Shown here in pieces: positions 12,996-26,998 of a DNA stretch of 64,000 bases. Both the position numbers and the translations under genes were made by a program. Source of the stretch: Rhyacichthys aspro (taxonomy: Eukaryota; Chordata; Actinopteri; Gobiiformes; Rhyacichthyidae); contig CM072168.1 of the NCBI GenBank assembly GCA_036850595.1, positions 18,467,982 to 18,531,981 of the forward strand, written 5' to 3'. Every line of letters starts with the position of its first letter. The stretch's first letter is position 1. The notes beneath the pieces were generated by a model. It saw only the letters and a list, made by a program, of their open reading frames with translations, ran no database searches and was not told the origin of the DNA.

Positions 12996-15419
12996 TCGAG
13001 GTGTAATAATACATTTATGCGCTAGTTCTTTTTGTTCATCAGGCTGTAATGTGCTTTAATCCCATAATACCTTTGGTTTTCTTATAATATAGTCTTGTCA
13101 GTGCGTTGAGTCCAGCGGAATGTGCTGAGAGAGCGATTAAACAAAGTGGTACGATGATTAAATGATGTGTATTGTTTTAAGATAACACATGTTAATTTAT
13201 CCCAAATGGAAAATGTACTATAACAGCAAGACTCAGGATTTGTCGAGTCTTGAGGTTCCATGTCTGGTTCGTTTGTGATAGTTTGGACTCTCAGACTAAT
13301 TGTAGAAAGTCACGGCCAAATAAACACAAGAAGAAGAGCGAACAGAGAAAGGAAAGTTCTGGAAACTGACAAACACTGCGTGACATTTGTGAGTGCAGAC
13401 CTTAGTGTGAAGATGCTTTTAAAGTCACCAACACAAAAGTCTTTATCTTCTATCTGTCTAAATTCTCAGTTTGAAGCTTTCCATTTCTAAACGCTTCATT
13501 GGACATTGGATGGCTCTGAACTGTCATCCTCATCTGCCTTTTTAACTCCAGATCTAGCCTTCGAAATCATCCTTTTGAGTTTTCTTTTGACACCAGCCTT
13601 GACTCCAACTCTACTTGTTCCACAGACCGAACATCTTCTGCAGCTCCACCTGAGCCTCCTCGGATCAGCGTTTCAGTGTTTCAGGTTTTCTGTCGAGCAT
13701 CCTTGTTTCTCTCGAGCAGATGTCTTGGGTAAACAATGATGTAACCATGGCAACGCTGCAGTCATGACACAGACGGAAAAATCCCAACAGCTCTGTTTAG
13801 TGAGCAGAAAACTTGTCTTTTGGGGTTTTTTTTCCGCCTTCACCTCTTTACTACTATTACCTCTGTATATTATCTAAATACAATGTAAACTCTTTAAAAA
13901 AGTCCCTCAGGGCCGATGACCCGGCTCCTTGTGTCTTTTTGGTTGCATCATAATGAGTTCTTTGCGTTTATCTCTTACTACTTACACTGTTTTTTCGATG
14001 ACTTGTGGTCTTCCGTTTCCCAGATTCCATGTGAACGCAGCATTAGAGTTTTCCTGGAAAGCGTTAAATCATTAATCGGTAAATAATCTTGTCACTTTAT
14101 CGCCTAGTGACTGGATACTGCTCCTGGAGTTTACAATGCAAACAGAATACATGCAAAAAGCACCCGTTATAGGTTTATAGCTGCAGTTTTACTTTTACTT
14201 CGCTCATAAATGTTACGATGAGTAATGTCTGTATATATATCCAGTAAAAATATGCCACAGAGGTTATGACTTCCTGCTGTGGATATGTTTGAACTTTCTT
14301 TGAAAATGGTTTCTGACTCAAATAGACACTTTCAATGTTCAAAGAAGTCAATACAGATCTGAAAGCTTTCACATGAGATGAGAGAAATGTTCTGTATTGT
14401 AAACTGGCCAAGAGTCACCATGGGCGAAAAGGAAATGAAGTCTGGAGCAGCTCAAGAGCCACAGTCTGCTGCGTGAAAGCTGCCTGAAGTCAGTCCGACT
14501 CATCTAAAGTAAACAAGACAGACTCGTGTGACAAAGTACCTCGTTTGATCAAAGTGACTCGACTAAAAAACTGAAACTCACAGATTTTAATCGTCCAAAC
14601 CTTTAAGTGGTTGTGGCTATTTTGGGGAAACTGTATTAAGTAATATGAGAATACCTCGAGTAAAGTAGGTCAGTGGTTCATAAACTGTGGCCTTGGGAAC
14701 ACTGACTAACCATTTTCAGCTGTACGCAGCAGTTTGAGGTTTATTTTAACATTTTTTTATGATATTAAGCGTTTGGACTCTTCTAAAAAAAGCTGAGATG
14801 GCCACTAGAGAAAACTAACACAAATGCTACAAAAGGGACTCCTAATGTGACTGTAAAAGACTGTGATTGCAGACGATACTCATTTCAAGTGCTTAATCCA
14901 GTAAAATGGATAAATAAGTAACATTCAGTTCATAATATAAGAATAAAATGATCTGCTGTGATTTTAGGGGAAAGAGGAGTAAGTTGAGTTTTTTGAGAGC
15001 CCATGTTTTTCAAAACGCACATCAGAGATAAATTCTACTAGTTTCATCTGATCGGAAACATTAAACTGAAATAAGTGAAGGTATTTTCAGTGTACATCTG
15101 TTTTCTATTGGCTCGGCACAAAGACCACCGGGTGAGTGGTGTCTGGAACAGCGACGGCAAAATGAAAACCAGGTAATGCCACTTTAATCTTCAATCAGGA
15201 AATCAGGATGCAGTTACTTTTATATCCTGGTTATGTTTTACCCTTAATGTTACTTCCTAATATTATCCAAATGCTCTTCGAAATGAAAACCCAAACTGTA
15301 ACTGCATGTTTTCAGACGCCTTCTTCTGCTGTTGCCTTTTTCTCAGTGAGTTTTTGTCCGATAAACATTTGGGTTACGGTAAAACGAGCTCACTTCAGTC
15401 TGTTAACACAATCTCATGA

Positions 15420-15600
15420 CCTGCGTATCGACCCGGTTCATTTGTCTCGCCGAGTGACTGTCCGGAAACGAACGGTCCGGTCCTTTATTACCTTCTGCTG
15501 ACGGCCGTGTCTCCGACGTGAGGAAGATAAGTCGACTTGTCCGTGTTTAAAAGGCCTCGCGCTGCTTCTGTCTCAACAAACGGGCCTGGCGTTCTCCACC
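15420..15600. promoter_or_regulatory. CpG-rich islet
   Basis: By eye this block has many CpG dinucleotides (for example tcgccgagtg, ccggaaacgaacggtccgg, gacggccgtgtctccgacg) in an AT-rich intron. There is no promoter signature or coding frame I can recognise. It is a candidate conserved regulatory element. Confidence 0.2.
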
Positions 15601-16494
15601 AGACCTTCACAAGTGTGAAGTTTCACATGAATGAGATTCCTGAATGTAATGCAGCACCCGAGTGATCCGACATGAATGGGACGCTTTGTTTACAGCGCTT
15701 TAATGCATAATACATGTAAAAAGAGTCTTACAGCAGGAGGAGGCTGTGATGTGGTTTGCTCTTGACATGAGAGCTACGGCCACTTCCTATTTCAAAGACG
15801 AGCTGTTTTAAACCAGTGTAAACAATGGGTACTTTATTTTAAAAGGGACATGAAAAGCTTTGTCGTGTGCTGTCTCTATTTGGACGTGCATTAAACGTAG
15901 TGTAGTTAATGTGGATGAATAAGCAACAATTAACTTGGAATTAACGGGTCCAAGACAATCGGTTTTATAATAATACCATGTTTATTGAGCAACATAGCCA
16001 AGTTTACTAGCATTTAGCGCTACGAGCCAGTCATTTTAATGCCATTTTCTGTCTTTTTAACAAATGAGTACTGTTAAAACCCAGACCATGTGAATGCAGC
16101 ATCAGTCTGAGCGGAGAACAAGTTGAATTCTCTTTCTCTCGCGCTGTAAACTCAGACAAAGTGAAAAAAAACCCAGTGTCAGGGCTTAATGGAGCTGTGA
16201 GCATTTGTACTAAGCTCTACATATTATTACTATTACTTTGTCAGTCGCTATGGTTACCACATCATTCAATTAGCGACTAATTGACCCGCTTTAACAAAAA
16301 AAACAACTTAATATCTAGCCACTCTGTTTTCTCTTGAGGCTCTGACATTAAACACACGTCATCTTTTGGGGAAATCTGTCAAAATCATCTTGTTTATGCA
16401 CAATTTCTGTTTTCTGGACAGTAGTTCTAAATTATAAATGACTACAGCTGTTTGTACAATAAGTATTTAAAGTCACCAGTGTAAATGCTGAACC

Positions 16495-16615
16495 CTTGAC
16501 TCCTATTCAGTCAAACTTCTGCATGAATGATGTGTTTGTGCGTGAATGGATGCTTGATATAAAGGGTATTGATTGCTTTTGTTCATAGAAAAGCGTTATA
16601 CAAAAACAGCTTACA
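16495..16615 (+). repeat. Possible SINE tail fragment
   Basis: The words gtgtttgtgcgtgaatgg and 'gaaaagcgttatacaaa' resemble the end of a common fish repeat (gtgaatggg... aaagcgctatataaa). It is short and diverged, so the assignment is weak. Confidence 0.3.
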
Positions 16616-19108
16616 CTTCTATATAATGGAGCTGCATTTATGAGTCACGCAGTCAGAGCAGAAAAATGGAGTTTGTGTGTTTTTATATCGATAAAATATG
16701 ATTCAGTGAGTGGCACAAGTGGCCCGTCCTGCTGCTGCTCGTGCCGTATTCGTCAATGTCGTGACAAAAGCACATATCGACTGTAACGTGTGTCTAAATG
16801 TAGGTGGCGCATGTGTTTTCTGCAGCGGCATTTGTCATTGTCACTCCATTTCTGTAAATACAATACGTTTTCACTGACCTTGAGCTCCCAGCTGCAGAGA
16901 AACAGCCTGAGAGCCTCTTTCGATCCTATTGTCTGCTCAGGTCTCTTTATGTTGCCTGCACTTTTCAACCCTCTCTCAATGATTTTTCATTACTTTTCAC
17001 TATAATTTTTCAAGCGATATGTACATTTGCGAAGAAATACACCTTTTGCATTGAAAGTTAAGTCTAGTTTTCCAGAAGAAGACAAGACTTTGTAACTAGA
17101 TTCAGGTTTCTTTTGGAAAATAAAATCATTGGATAGAAAATGTAAGTAGTTTAGTAAAGTTTTCTTCTTTTTTTTTCATGCTTGTTTTTTCCGTTCCCTA
17201 AAAGCACCTCTTTTTATTACTTTATATGTTTTTGTGGAGGCCCTTGAAGCTCTTCTGAACTTTATTTTGTTATTATTAGACACTGTTGGACACTATTTCC
17301 CTTTGTTCAACTCTATTTTGCTTCATTAAAACCCTACTTGAACAAACCATAACAAACATATATATTATCTAGTTTGCTTTTATGATAACAACGCAGAAAA
17401 AAATGAATGATTTAGGATCGACTGAGAGTGTATATATAGTGCTTTTAGATTATACTTGTTCACAACGCCGTGCTTAGACAGGAACAGTGTGCAATAAAAT
17501 AGTACATTACAGTATTTAAACATGACAAAATACAACCTTGTACAAAATTCAGATAATGTTTACAGGCATATGAGTACTACATAAACACATTGACATCCAC
17601 TGTAATCTAATAAACCATCAGTTTATGCAGAAATGTATTAACACAAGACAAGCTGCACTCAAGTGTAATGTAGATAGGACACATATTGTACTCTGGAGCT
17701 TTAATATTCTACAGTTACGTGTTTCTCATCGACAAGGAGCTCGATTTGACTGTTGTACATTTTGTTTTTCCTCGTATTACGTTTCTATTAAGTGCTGCTC
17801 TTTCCAATCTCAAGAACAGACCCCTTTGAAAACAATCCGTCTCGATGAAATTACTTCAAAGCCACGACTCGACAGCTGCGTCACATCATTTTTATCAATC
17901 TTGTCTTGTTGTTTTAACTTGTTTTCTCTCACAGTCACAGCCAGCCTTGACCTGTAACATTTAGCCGAAGACATTAGTGTAATGGTGGTTTAAAATAGCC
18001 CTGACTAAGTAATGCGTTCGAATGAGAACACTAAGTATTGTTGTTGTGTCCCTGTGTGCCACATGCATTTTTATGAAGCACTTCCACTTTTCGGCTGGCT
18101 GCGCGGGGAATGTTTGCCTTTCCCATGTCGCGGGCTTACCTCATAATCGATGAATGAGAGGCATTCGATGAACGACAGTAAATCTCGGCGTCTGTTGTGG
18201 CCGCAGCTGGAAGACCGGTCGGATCCAGGGCTCGAGCTCATGAATACAAGCTCATGTTTTACGCCAAAATCATATCCATGGAGACAGTCACTTTTAATTC
18301 AAGGGTTTATCTTCTGAACCTGGCCACATGCTTCCCGGTTGAAACCAGAGCCTGGATTACAGATGGTGTACAGTTGGAACAAGAACAGTGATTTTCAGCC
18401 AATTTGTCTCGCTTGTAAGGATGCTGACTGGCCATTTACAGTACAGTTGGGAAATTAGTGGAAGGTGGAAGTTATTTCCCGGTGTGTTTTTGTCACCTGT
18501 GGCACAAGACAATTTGGAGTCGTGTGATCGTAACTAGTTTAAGAGCAACTATTTCCTAACGGCCTAAAGAGGGACCTGCTGCTCGATCACAGCTGGGACC
18601 AGGGTTTAAATTTAGATCCTGGGACCTTGTTTAACCCCAGAGCGCCTGCTCCGGGACTGGGACCTGCAGCAGAAAACAAATGTGTCTGTCCTCAGAGGAT
18701 TTTAGTTTTATTTGCACTTTGAGGCAACCTTTCTGAGCAAAGGTCGGGCCTCTTTGGATAGAAATGTGTTCAGTTTCTATTATTTTCATGGAGAGCTTTC
18801 ACGGGAGCGCTCCTTTTTCCTGAAGCGAGCTGTGATTGTCCAAAAAAATTCTCATCTATTAAAATGCTTGATAATAAAGTCAAGAAGACGTCTTTTTTTT
18901 TACAGATGATTCTTTTTACAATACAATATTAGTTGATTAAACTGTATTTTCTCACAGGCAAGAAAAGTTGCATACTCTTCGTTTATCCACTTTTTATTCC
19001 TTATTTAATTGATTTGTCTGCTTTATCTAACACAGCTTCATACTGTGGGTTAAGATAAGAAATTACTTTTATAATTACGTCCAGATGACCCTAAGTGGAC
19101 GGAGTTAT

Positions 19109-19125
19109 TGATGCAATTGACGTCA
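19109..19125 (+). promoter_or_regulatory. Adjoining C/EBP-ATF and CRE motifs
   Basis: TGATGCAAT (19109-19117), the consensus of C/EBP-ATF response elements, is followed without a gap by the full CRE palindrome TGACGTCA (19118-19125). The composite is a plausible ATF4/CREB site in intron 1. Binding is not shown by sequence alone. Confidence 0.35.
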
Positions 19126-19239
19126 AGAACTCACACCCTAAATGATGTTTTCCTCGTCTAAAAGCATCCAAAATGTCTTAATCACTCGTGACTTCCATCA
19201 GTTGTTCCATTACGGAGAATGTGATTATTATCTGCCCCC

Positions 19240-19335
19240 TTCACAGTCACACAAACGCCTCACGGACCGTCGCGATGAAGGTGGCGCGAAGAGTCCGTCC
19301 CGCTCATTATGCGTCATTATGCTAATCGTAAAAAG
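19240..19335. promoter_or_regulatory. CpG-rich patch with octamer-like motif
   Basis: A short CpG-rich stretch runs into attatgcgtcattatgctaa, which holds a POU-type ATGCTAAT octamer and an AP-1/CRE-like half site. It is a candidate enhancer only. Confidence 0.2.
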
Positions 19336-21079
19336 TCATTCCATTATCGTTGTTCATGAATGCAAATGAACTGTCCAGTCTTCAGGTCGGTGATGAGGAA
19401 GGAGGCAGGACAACACTGTGTTTTTCTGCTGCATTTTCCAGATGACTCACCAAAGAAATGATAGTGTGACAAATGGGCCTCACTGCGATAATGATGTGAT
19501 TGAGCATGAAGCCTATTTACGGATCGAATGTACGTCATTGTACTTAACTTTCCCCAGAGGCTGTTCTGATGTTCATTTTCATTAAGAAGTCAGTTTCTGG
19601 TGATCCCAAGACGGAGAGTGACGTGTACAGAGCAAAAACTGCTGGATGTTTGTTTGAAAATGAGTCACATTTGTGCGTTATATTTCTAAACTTGCTCTCA
19701 AAAGACAAAATAGAGGTTGATGTGGGTGACTTTTCCATCAAAACAATTGGAGATTTGGTTCAGCTGTCGTTGTCTCGCTCTTTCACTTGCACTTCAGACC
19801 TGGTTCGTGTCGTGACGCGCTGGAAGAGTGAAATGACAGGGTCTGCTCTGGGGGACAGAGCCTGGCAGAGTTTGGCAGCGGGACAACATGCAGACACTGA
19901 GTGAGGGGCACAAAGAGCAGACACACTCAACTCGCTAATGATGTAGGGCTGCATTTTAGCAAAGCAGTCAGCAGAAGTAATGGAGTTATTTAACATTTCC
20001 GGCCACTGCATAATGTTACTGCACTGGCGCTCGGCTCGGGACGATAAGTAGTGCTGCTAAGGTGCATCGTGGTTTCAAAAAGCCTCGATAAATCCGAAGT
20101 TACTACGGCTCGTTAAAGCTGGTAACGTGCTATTTATACAGTTAAGATCGGGCTTTGTCTTGTAGATGGAGAGAAGGCAGGAGACGTTGTAGACTTTACA
20201 CAAAACCGGGCTTTTATTTAGCTTCAGGAACAAAAAGAAGCTGAGGAGCTGCATTCAACTGTTTAACCCAGACTAAACAGTTCCCGCGTCTCTGAATACA
20301 CTTTTTGGAGCGGCACAAGAGTGTGGCTCGACTCGAGAGAGAGGGATATGTGCTGCAAACCACAATAACAACACCTACGTCATCACACAGGCTTCCCACA
20401 GTTCAACCCTCCCAGGAACACGTACGTCAGGCTCTCAGACCGTCCCGTGGGGCAGTTACCACTTAAAATGCAATAATGGCAATACACCGTAATACACTCT
20501 GAGTGCTCTGAGTCTAAGATTCAAATAACACCGTGAAAAGAACCAGTTTTAGGACAAACTAAGCACTGCTGCAGGAGAAACACGGTCATGCTTCTTTTTC
20601 AGTACATTCTTCCATAGCTTTAGAACATTTATGAACTACATTTGTTTTGTTTCCACTGTTTTTTTTCATGTCCCTGCATGGCTACCGTAGATGCCCGCAG
20701 GCTGTAGATAAAGGGCTTTAAGATGTGGATTTTAAGTCTGCTCTTGCACCATCAAAAAGGCCAAAAACTATTAACTATATTTGTTTGTCACAGTTTGTCT
20801 TGCATTAAAAAAAAGCCTTTTTAAACTATATTCCTGTCGATCATTGGAATTTCTTTTTTCCGGATTACTACGGCGCTTTTATGAGACTATAATAACCATT
20901 AGTTGACCAATGTTGCATTTTTCACTGTGTGTAATTTGTTCACGGTTTGAGTGAAACTGTTTAGAGGATAAGCTTTTGAGTAGTGTGTTAATCTACAAAC
21001 ACTGCACACGGTAATTGACTTATATTTAGAAAAGCCTGGTTAGACCGAGCTAAAAGCGGCTCTAAAATTACAGATGGTT

Positions 21080-21420
21080 TCACTCATGCAGGAAGCGTCC
21101 TCTCTCTTCATCTCTGAGGTTATCATTAGTCTGCGGCGAGCTGTCAAAGAGCCGTCTCAGATCTTTAGCCCGGCGATGTTTCCCACATGTGTTATGGAGA
21201 TGTAAAGTATCACAGGGTCCGATAAGGCCCGCCGTCTCTCCTCACACAGAGCCTTTTATGGAAGGAGCTCCGACCTCGCCGCTGTTAAACTGAGCAGGAC
21301 ACATGCGCTCGCGCTCCGCAGGTCGGAGATTAGTCAGATCTGTCGAGCTTCGCTGATCTATGTTACTACTCTGGCTCTAAATCACGTCGAGGTGAGGTTC
21401 GTGTGGAGTGTCTCCGGGGA
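21080..21420. promoter_or_regulatory. CpG-rich, possibly conserved intronic element
   Basis: About 340 bases with low AT content compared with the flanks and many CpGs (ctcgcgctccgcaggtcgg, cgacctcgccgctg). No frame or splice pair stands out. It is a candidate enhancer to test by cross-species alignment. Confidence 0.25.
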
Positions 21421-23527
21421 TCGTAGTTCGAGGCTTTGGAAATACAACTTGTTTTGAAACTCATCAGTGGCACGTGTCTTACATCAACAAAACTGAAAAA
21501 AAAACATGAAGGATTTGGGATGATTATGTAAGAACAGGACTTCAGTGACTGACTTTGGTCTTTAAAAAAGCCTAGTGTACACTTCAACAGTTTCCTTTTG
21601 TTTCTATATTTGGGCCTATTGTTATGAAAATGGAATTTTCTTCATGAGGATGTATTTTTAGACTCATGCCTTTAGAGATAGCTATTTTAGATATACTGAG
21701 AGATTAAGAATGAAAACAGACGAAAATGGACTGATTCAAACCCAGGTCACTCCACTTTATTTGGTGCACGCTCAGTTGACGCCCCAGTAAGGTGCTATTT
21801 ATTCTCCAAAATGTCTTTCTAAGTGAATATTTTTAATAACTGGATATGATGGAGACATAACAGAGCTTTCTTTAACACGTGTTGTCATAGCTCTGTTTGT
21901 GTGTAATGAGGATGCTTGTCTCTATGGTAACGACAACATCAACAACAACAACAGCCATAAAGGCCTCTGTTTGTTGGGTTTTGAGCAAATGTAATGGTGC
22001 TATGTCAGCTATACAATGCTCTTATTTGGTCATTAGGTGAGAATGTGTATCTTTGGGCAAAACATGCGCTGCAAATACTAAGTTTTTACATTTTACATGG
22101 GAGAATTGGTGCTGTAGCGGAACGATCGGACCTGGAAGAAATGAATTGAGGGCTGTATCGTTCTAACTCATGAGAACACAGAGTGATCCATGTGTGTTAT
22201 CGCTGCTGCTTGTCTTTGAAGTGTTTTAAGTGGCTCTGAGAAGGAGGGCTGTTACATTTTCCTCATGAAGCAGTCCAAAGTGATGCGTTTGCTCTCGGAC
22301 TGTCTGCAGCTCCGTCGTCCTGAGTTCCTCGGCTGATTGACCTTGTCCTCTTCAACCTCAGCCTTTAAAATGTCAGATTACACAATGCTTGCTGTTTCTC
22401 TGCTCTCTTCTTGGCTGCCTATTCCCCATCTACGTTTCATGCCATATTTTCACAACAATTAGACATTTCAGTGTTATTAAATGTGTTTGGTTCGCACAAA
22501 TACGGCATCCCTGCTCTCATTATCACTCTAAAGCTAATTTATTCTTAATTAAAACAACAAAGAGTGTGGGACGGGTCTTTCAAGAGGCAATTAAGTAATC
22601 GTCGGTACAACAGAGTCCAAACCTTCTTGTTTAAAAGCTCATAGAAGCTGTTCGAGCTGCGTTGATACTGTGGCTGACCTCCTCGGCCTTAAACAGTGGT
22701 AATAACACTCTCCACAAACAGAACAAAAGCAGATACAGGAAGTGTTCTGCTGTAACTTAGGCATAAGATAACATGGGCTGGAATAAGAGAGATACTGTTT
22801 CACGGATGTAACACGGCATTATCGGTGTAAGTCACACTTGTCTAAGGTTTCCTCGTATGAAAAAAGTACTGGTAAAATGGTTTAAAAAGCACACTCTGAA
22901 AAGATCTGAAAGAATAGGTAAATACTCCAAAGTCTATCAGCAGGATTTCAGGAGATGTATGTCTTTATTTGGTTTAAATCAGCAGTATGTGTGAGGAAAG
23001 TGTCATGTATGTTAGGAGAAAAGTCTGGGCTGTTTTACTAAGAGGCGGGGGATGGGTAGAGAGAGTAGGATATGATAAACTGTGACAGTAATGCAGTATA
23101 AGCAAGTATATTCAATATAATATTAGAAAAACAGCGTGATAAATACCTGGACTATTGCATTAAGGATCATTTGAAACCGTAATTGTATTCAAATCTATCA
23201 AGAAACGTATTATGTTGACTAGATTCCACTGTAAACATTGGTGCGATTAACTCTTGTCTGCACCGCATGTTATTTAATGGATAATTATTTGCTTTATTTA
23301 AACATGAGCTGGAAAATTAGCAGGAAAAACACATAAAGGCGGGATGTTTATGTGTTCTATTAGTCTAAGTGAAACAAATGACTCGTATTGATTCAACTAA
23401 AGGCATATGTTTGTATTTAGATCACGTATGAGATGTAAAGACTGTAAATGCTGCAATTATTTCACAGTTTAATCAAAAATGAGTGTCTTGTGGAGCAGAG
23501 ACGTCCGGCAAGATGTCAGTCTTCTGA

Positions 23528-23545
23528 AAGAGAGAGAGAGAGAGA
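23528..23545. repeat. (GA)n microsatellite
   Basis: Perfect GA dinucleotide run of about nine units. Confidence 0.9.
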
Positions 23546-24235
23546 CTTTCTAATTCATTTCAAGGACTGTTTTGCCTTTTCTAAATGGGTTCAAGATGCC
23601 TTTTGAGACCAAACAATATCCAATAATTACAATTTGCCTGCAGCTAACATTATTTTGGAAAGTAAAAACTGAACAAGATTAAATCTGGTTGTAACTTTAT
23701 CCACATGCCTCACATTTTGAAAAGAAAATTCCCTTTTTTTCTACGAGACTATAATAAAAGCATAATTTCCTGTTGAGGCTTAATATTTGATATGGAGCAA
23801 TCAGAGAATTTGGGGCTGATAATGGGTATCTGCTAATGTCAATAGTATAAACGCTATTACCATGTGCTGAAAGACAACATGGAGGTGTATATTTACTCTT
23901 TGGCTCATATAGCACGTGGGTTAGATCCATAGTTCAAACGTTGATAACGAGGAAAGCTGTGCGTTTAAAAGACAAACTAATCCAGCTCATGGACGTCCTG
24001 TTTGTTTAAAAGCTGTGCACACAATATACAACTAATATGTGAGATGTATTTTGCTTATTGGGCTGATCTCAGTACATAAAAATGCCAAACATTCTCATTT
24101 TAAACATATTGAGATGCACTTGGGGGTCTTTGAAACTGAAAGCCTGATGTCTGTGTAGAGGAGACAAGTGTGGCTTCTCCAGACAAATGTTGTTGTCGAT
24201 ATGTTGTTAGGGAACGTTGACGTGACCACACAACA

Positions 24236-24470
24236 GCTGACAGCGTTTGGCAGAGCGCGGAGGCATATTTGGAAAGGTGTTAGAGTGTGAGTTGTGTCTG
24301 AACGGGGCAGTTGTAGCGAGAGCCTCCGAGGGGCCTCCTGTCTGTGTTGTGGGCGAGTTTGAACAGACGTGTCATGGCCGCCGGCCGCGGGACAGCTCCC
24401 ACTCGGCTAAACACAACAGACGTCCGAGACAGAGCGTCGCGGCGGTCGTGTGGATAAACTGTGGAAGAAG
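24236..24470. promoter_or_regulatory. CpG-rich islet
   Basis: A GC-rich block centred on catggccgccggccgcgg and gcgtcgcggcggtcgtg. An open frame of 78 codons crosses it, but I recognise no protein in it and there is no matching splice phase argument. Candidate regulatory island or unannotated first exon. Confidence 0.25.
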
Positions 24471-26123
24471 TTCAAACTCTTAACACATTTATCTCTGGAC
24501 GCAGTCAAACACAGCACCTGAACTTTACCAGAGACTCGTCGTTTTCCACTGCGCTCTCCTGCTTCGCTCTGTTGTTTGGAGAAACAAAAAAGAGACTCTT
24601 AAATATCAAATTCTCAGAAACATCCAGAAAACAAATTGTGCAAAAGTTCTGGCTTCGAGGATTTATTATCGACTGGCCATGTTCCCATCGATACAAAGGC
24701 TTGCATCAGTTTGTGATAAAAGATGGATTTTGGATAAACTGATGGAATCCTCCTTTAAAAAACACATTTTTAAAGAAAAGAGTTATGTGTATGTCAGGGA
24801 TCTTACCAGAACTATCCCAACATGCTGCTCGGTGAGTCCATAATCATCATATCCTTCATTACAGACGACTAAATGTATTCAAAGTGTGTCTCAAAGCCCT
24901 TATTTTGCATCCGTAGTCCCGCCCACAGAGGGGACATTAAAAGGAACGAGGAGAGAAGAAAGAGAAGAGTTCAGCTCAATGGGACGTCCTTTCCTCAAGA
25001 GCCTCATTTGTAGAGGCAACTGTTTATGAATCTCCAACAAACCCTCATATTAACAGTAGATTATTCATTTAGTGTGAGCTTTGTGTGAGTTCAGAGACGG
25101 AAGCTCTGTTTTTGTCCTCGCTCGTGTCTTCAAACCCAAGTCTTTTCTTTTTCTCTACAATAAAAGATTTGAGGTAAAAAAAAACACACGCAGTCATCGT
25201 GAAGCAAGGAATTGAGGAGAAAATAATTGTCCCCATTGACTTCAAGAACCATCTGAAGCATTTTAGTTTAAACAAAGAATATGAATGTTTCTAATGGGGT
25301 CTTTTAAGCAATACATTTTCAGCCATCTTTATGTCATTATAGAAAGAAAAACAATAGGTTTGCAAAAAGAGTCACACTCCTTTAGAAGTGCTTAGTAAAA
25401 AAAAAACATCATTAATGCTATGTCTCTAAAACTCAACAAACAACTTTATCCAAAAACTCTGTGAAAGTCTGAGCTTCTTTTGGAGTCCATTATCTCGTGA
25501 ACTGGGTCTTTGGTTTTATTTGGCTCCAAGTCTTGATAGAAACCATCTTTGACAATGTAAATACGTGCCATTATGTAATCTGAATGTAGTCTTCTAAAAT
25601 ATTAACCTGAAATGACATGAGCTTTTGGGCTGGGCTAGTTTACTCAAGCAAAAACTGTCTTCCACCCGACGGCTCCACTTAAAGTAAGTGTTATCCTTTC
25701 CTCTCGCCGGGTCACTGACGGCATGTTTGGTATGTTACTTTACTTTCTCATACTTCACCCACAGCCCCCACCGTTCACTCTCACTCCTCCAGACCATCCT
25801 CTCCAAATGTTTAAATGTGCCTTTGATATCACAGGACGTCCAGGTTTGTAAATGGAGCTATTCTCTGTGTTTAGCCTTTCACTGTTTCAGGTTCACACAC
25901 AGCTAAGATTAGGTTCGCTGATCCTTTTCGAACCTTGTGATTTCTTTTCTTCTTCGTGTCCCTTTTTTTTATAAAGAGTGATTTTTCTCAATGAGATGCA
26001 TTATACTGCTTTGGAAGTGTGCCATCGTTAGCTATAGCTGGATTAACTCTTCACTTTATGGAATTAACGTGACATATTGTGATGTTTTTTGGATATATTT
26101 TTGTCTTGAAGCTCTAGCGCTAG

Positions 26124-26446
26124 ACAGGGTTCCCACGGGTGCTTGAAATAATAATTCACAATCTTACCGAGTCATTTTCTTGTTAGAAAAGCTCAAAGAT
26201 TTGGAACCCAAACAAAATCTGACTGGAGCTAAAAGGAAACCAAACTTAAAGGACACTTCATCCAATAAATTAACATCTTTTTGATCAGAAAAGTTTCATT
26301 TTTGAAGTCTTTTTTTATGCCACAATGGATTAAAATGAGAAAAAGTAAATACTGTAATATAAAAATAATGTAATTTACTGCAGTTGTAAGGTGCTTGAAA
26401 AACATGAAAACACACCTTGAAAGTGCTTGAAAAGTGCTGGAATGTT
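26124..26446 (+). mobile_element. cttgaaa-family repeat, copy B
   Basis: This copy keeps the 5' end, acagggttcccacgggtgct. It carries the family core (gccacaatgg, 'catgaaaacacaccttgaaa') and stops at gtgctggaa, with the right terminal repeat lost. The left end ACAGGGTTC is the exact reverse complement of GAACCCTGT at the right end of copies C and E, which identifies the family as a short DNA transposon with 9-bp terminal inverted repeats. Confidence 0.7.
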
Positions 26447-26549
26447 GTGCTAGATGTTTTCAAACCTACAATGGTTTGTTAGTTTTTTGTTAACGGATTA
26501 GTCAAACTAGAAGCAGAAGAAAATGAGTATAGCTTTAGAGATGTTGGGT

Positions 26550-26998
26550 TGAATGGTGGCAAAAGGATAGCACTCCTGCCTCACATCAAGAAAGCTTCAA
26601 GATTCAGGGTCTTATCTTGTGCTGCAGCTGGATTCTTGCAAGATTTGTGAGATTACAAATCCATCTTGAACTGCTCCGAGTAAAGTATCCGTGTCTGAAG
26701 CGGCTGGTCCTGTGGCAGTACGAACGGGAAGGGCGTGTTTTAGGTTTGAAGGGGTAGCAACCTTTTACCGTTACTAATATAAACAGCATGGTGCCGCTCT
26801 GATTGGACAAAACTGCGCTTAATCAGATTAATTAGTTATTGATTTAAATACCTGCCCTTTACAAAGGCGTTCTGTGGAAGCCCTCCAGATGGTACCGTGG
26901 AACAGATTTGGCTGGATGTCCCCTTTGTCCCTTTGTGAATCTAAATTGTGAGTGATTGGTTGTCTCTCAGTTTCTAAGTGTTAGCTCTGTAATTAAGG
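26550..26998 (+). repeat. Split or degenerate SINE-like repeat
   Basis: The head ggtggcaaaaggatagcact with 'cctgcctcacatcaagaaag' matches the tRNA-like start of a common fish repeat. About 350 bp on, gtgagtgattggttgtctct and 'gttagctctgtaattaa' match its middle and the copy at 2290. The material between is not recognisable, so this is either a heavily diverged copy or two fragments. Confidence 0.45.
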
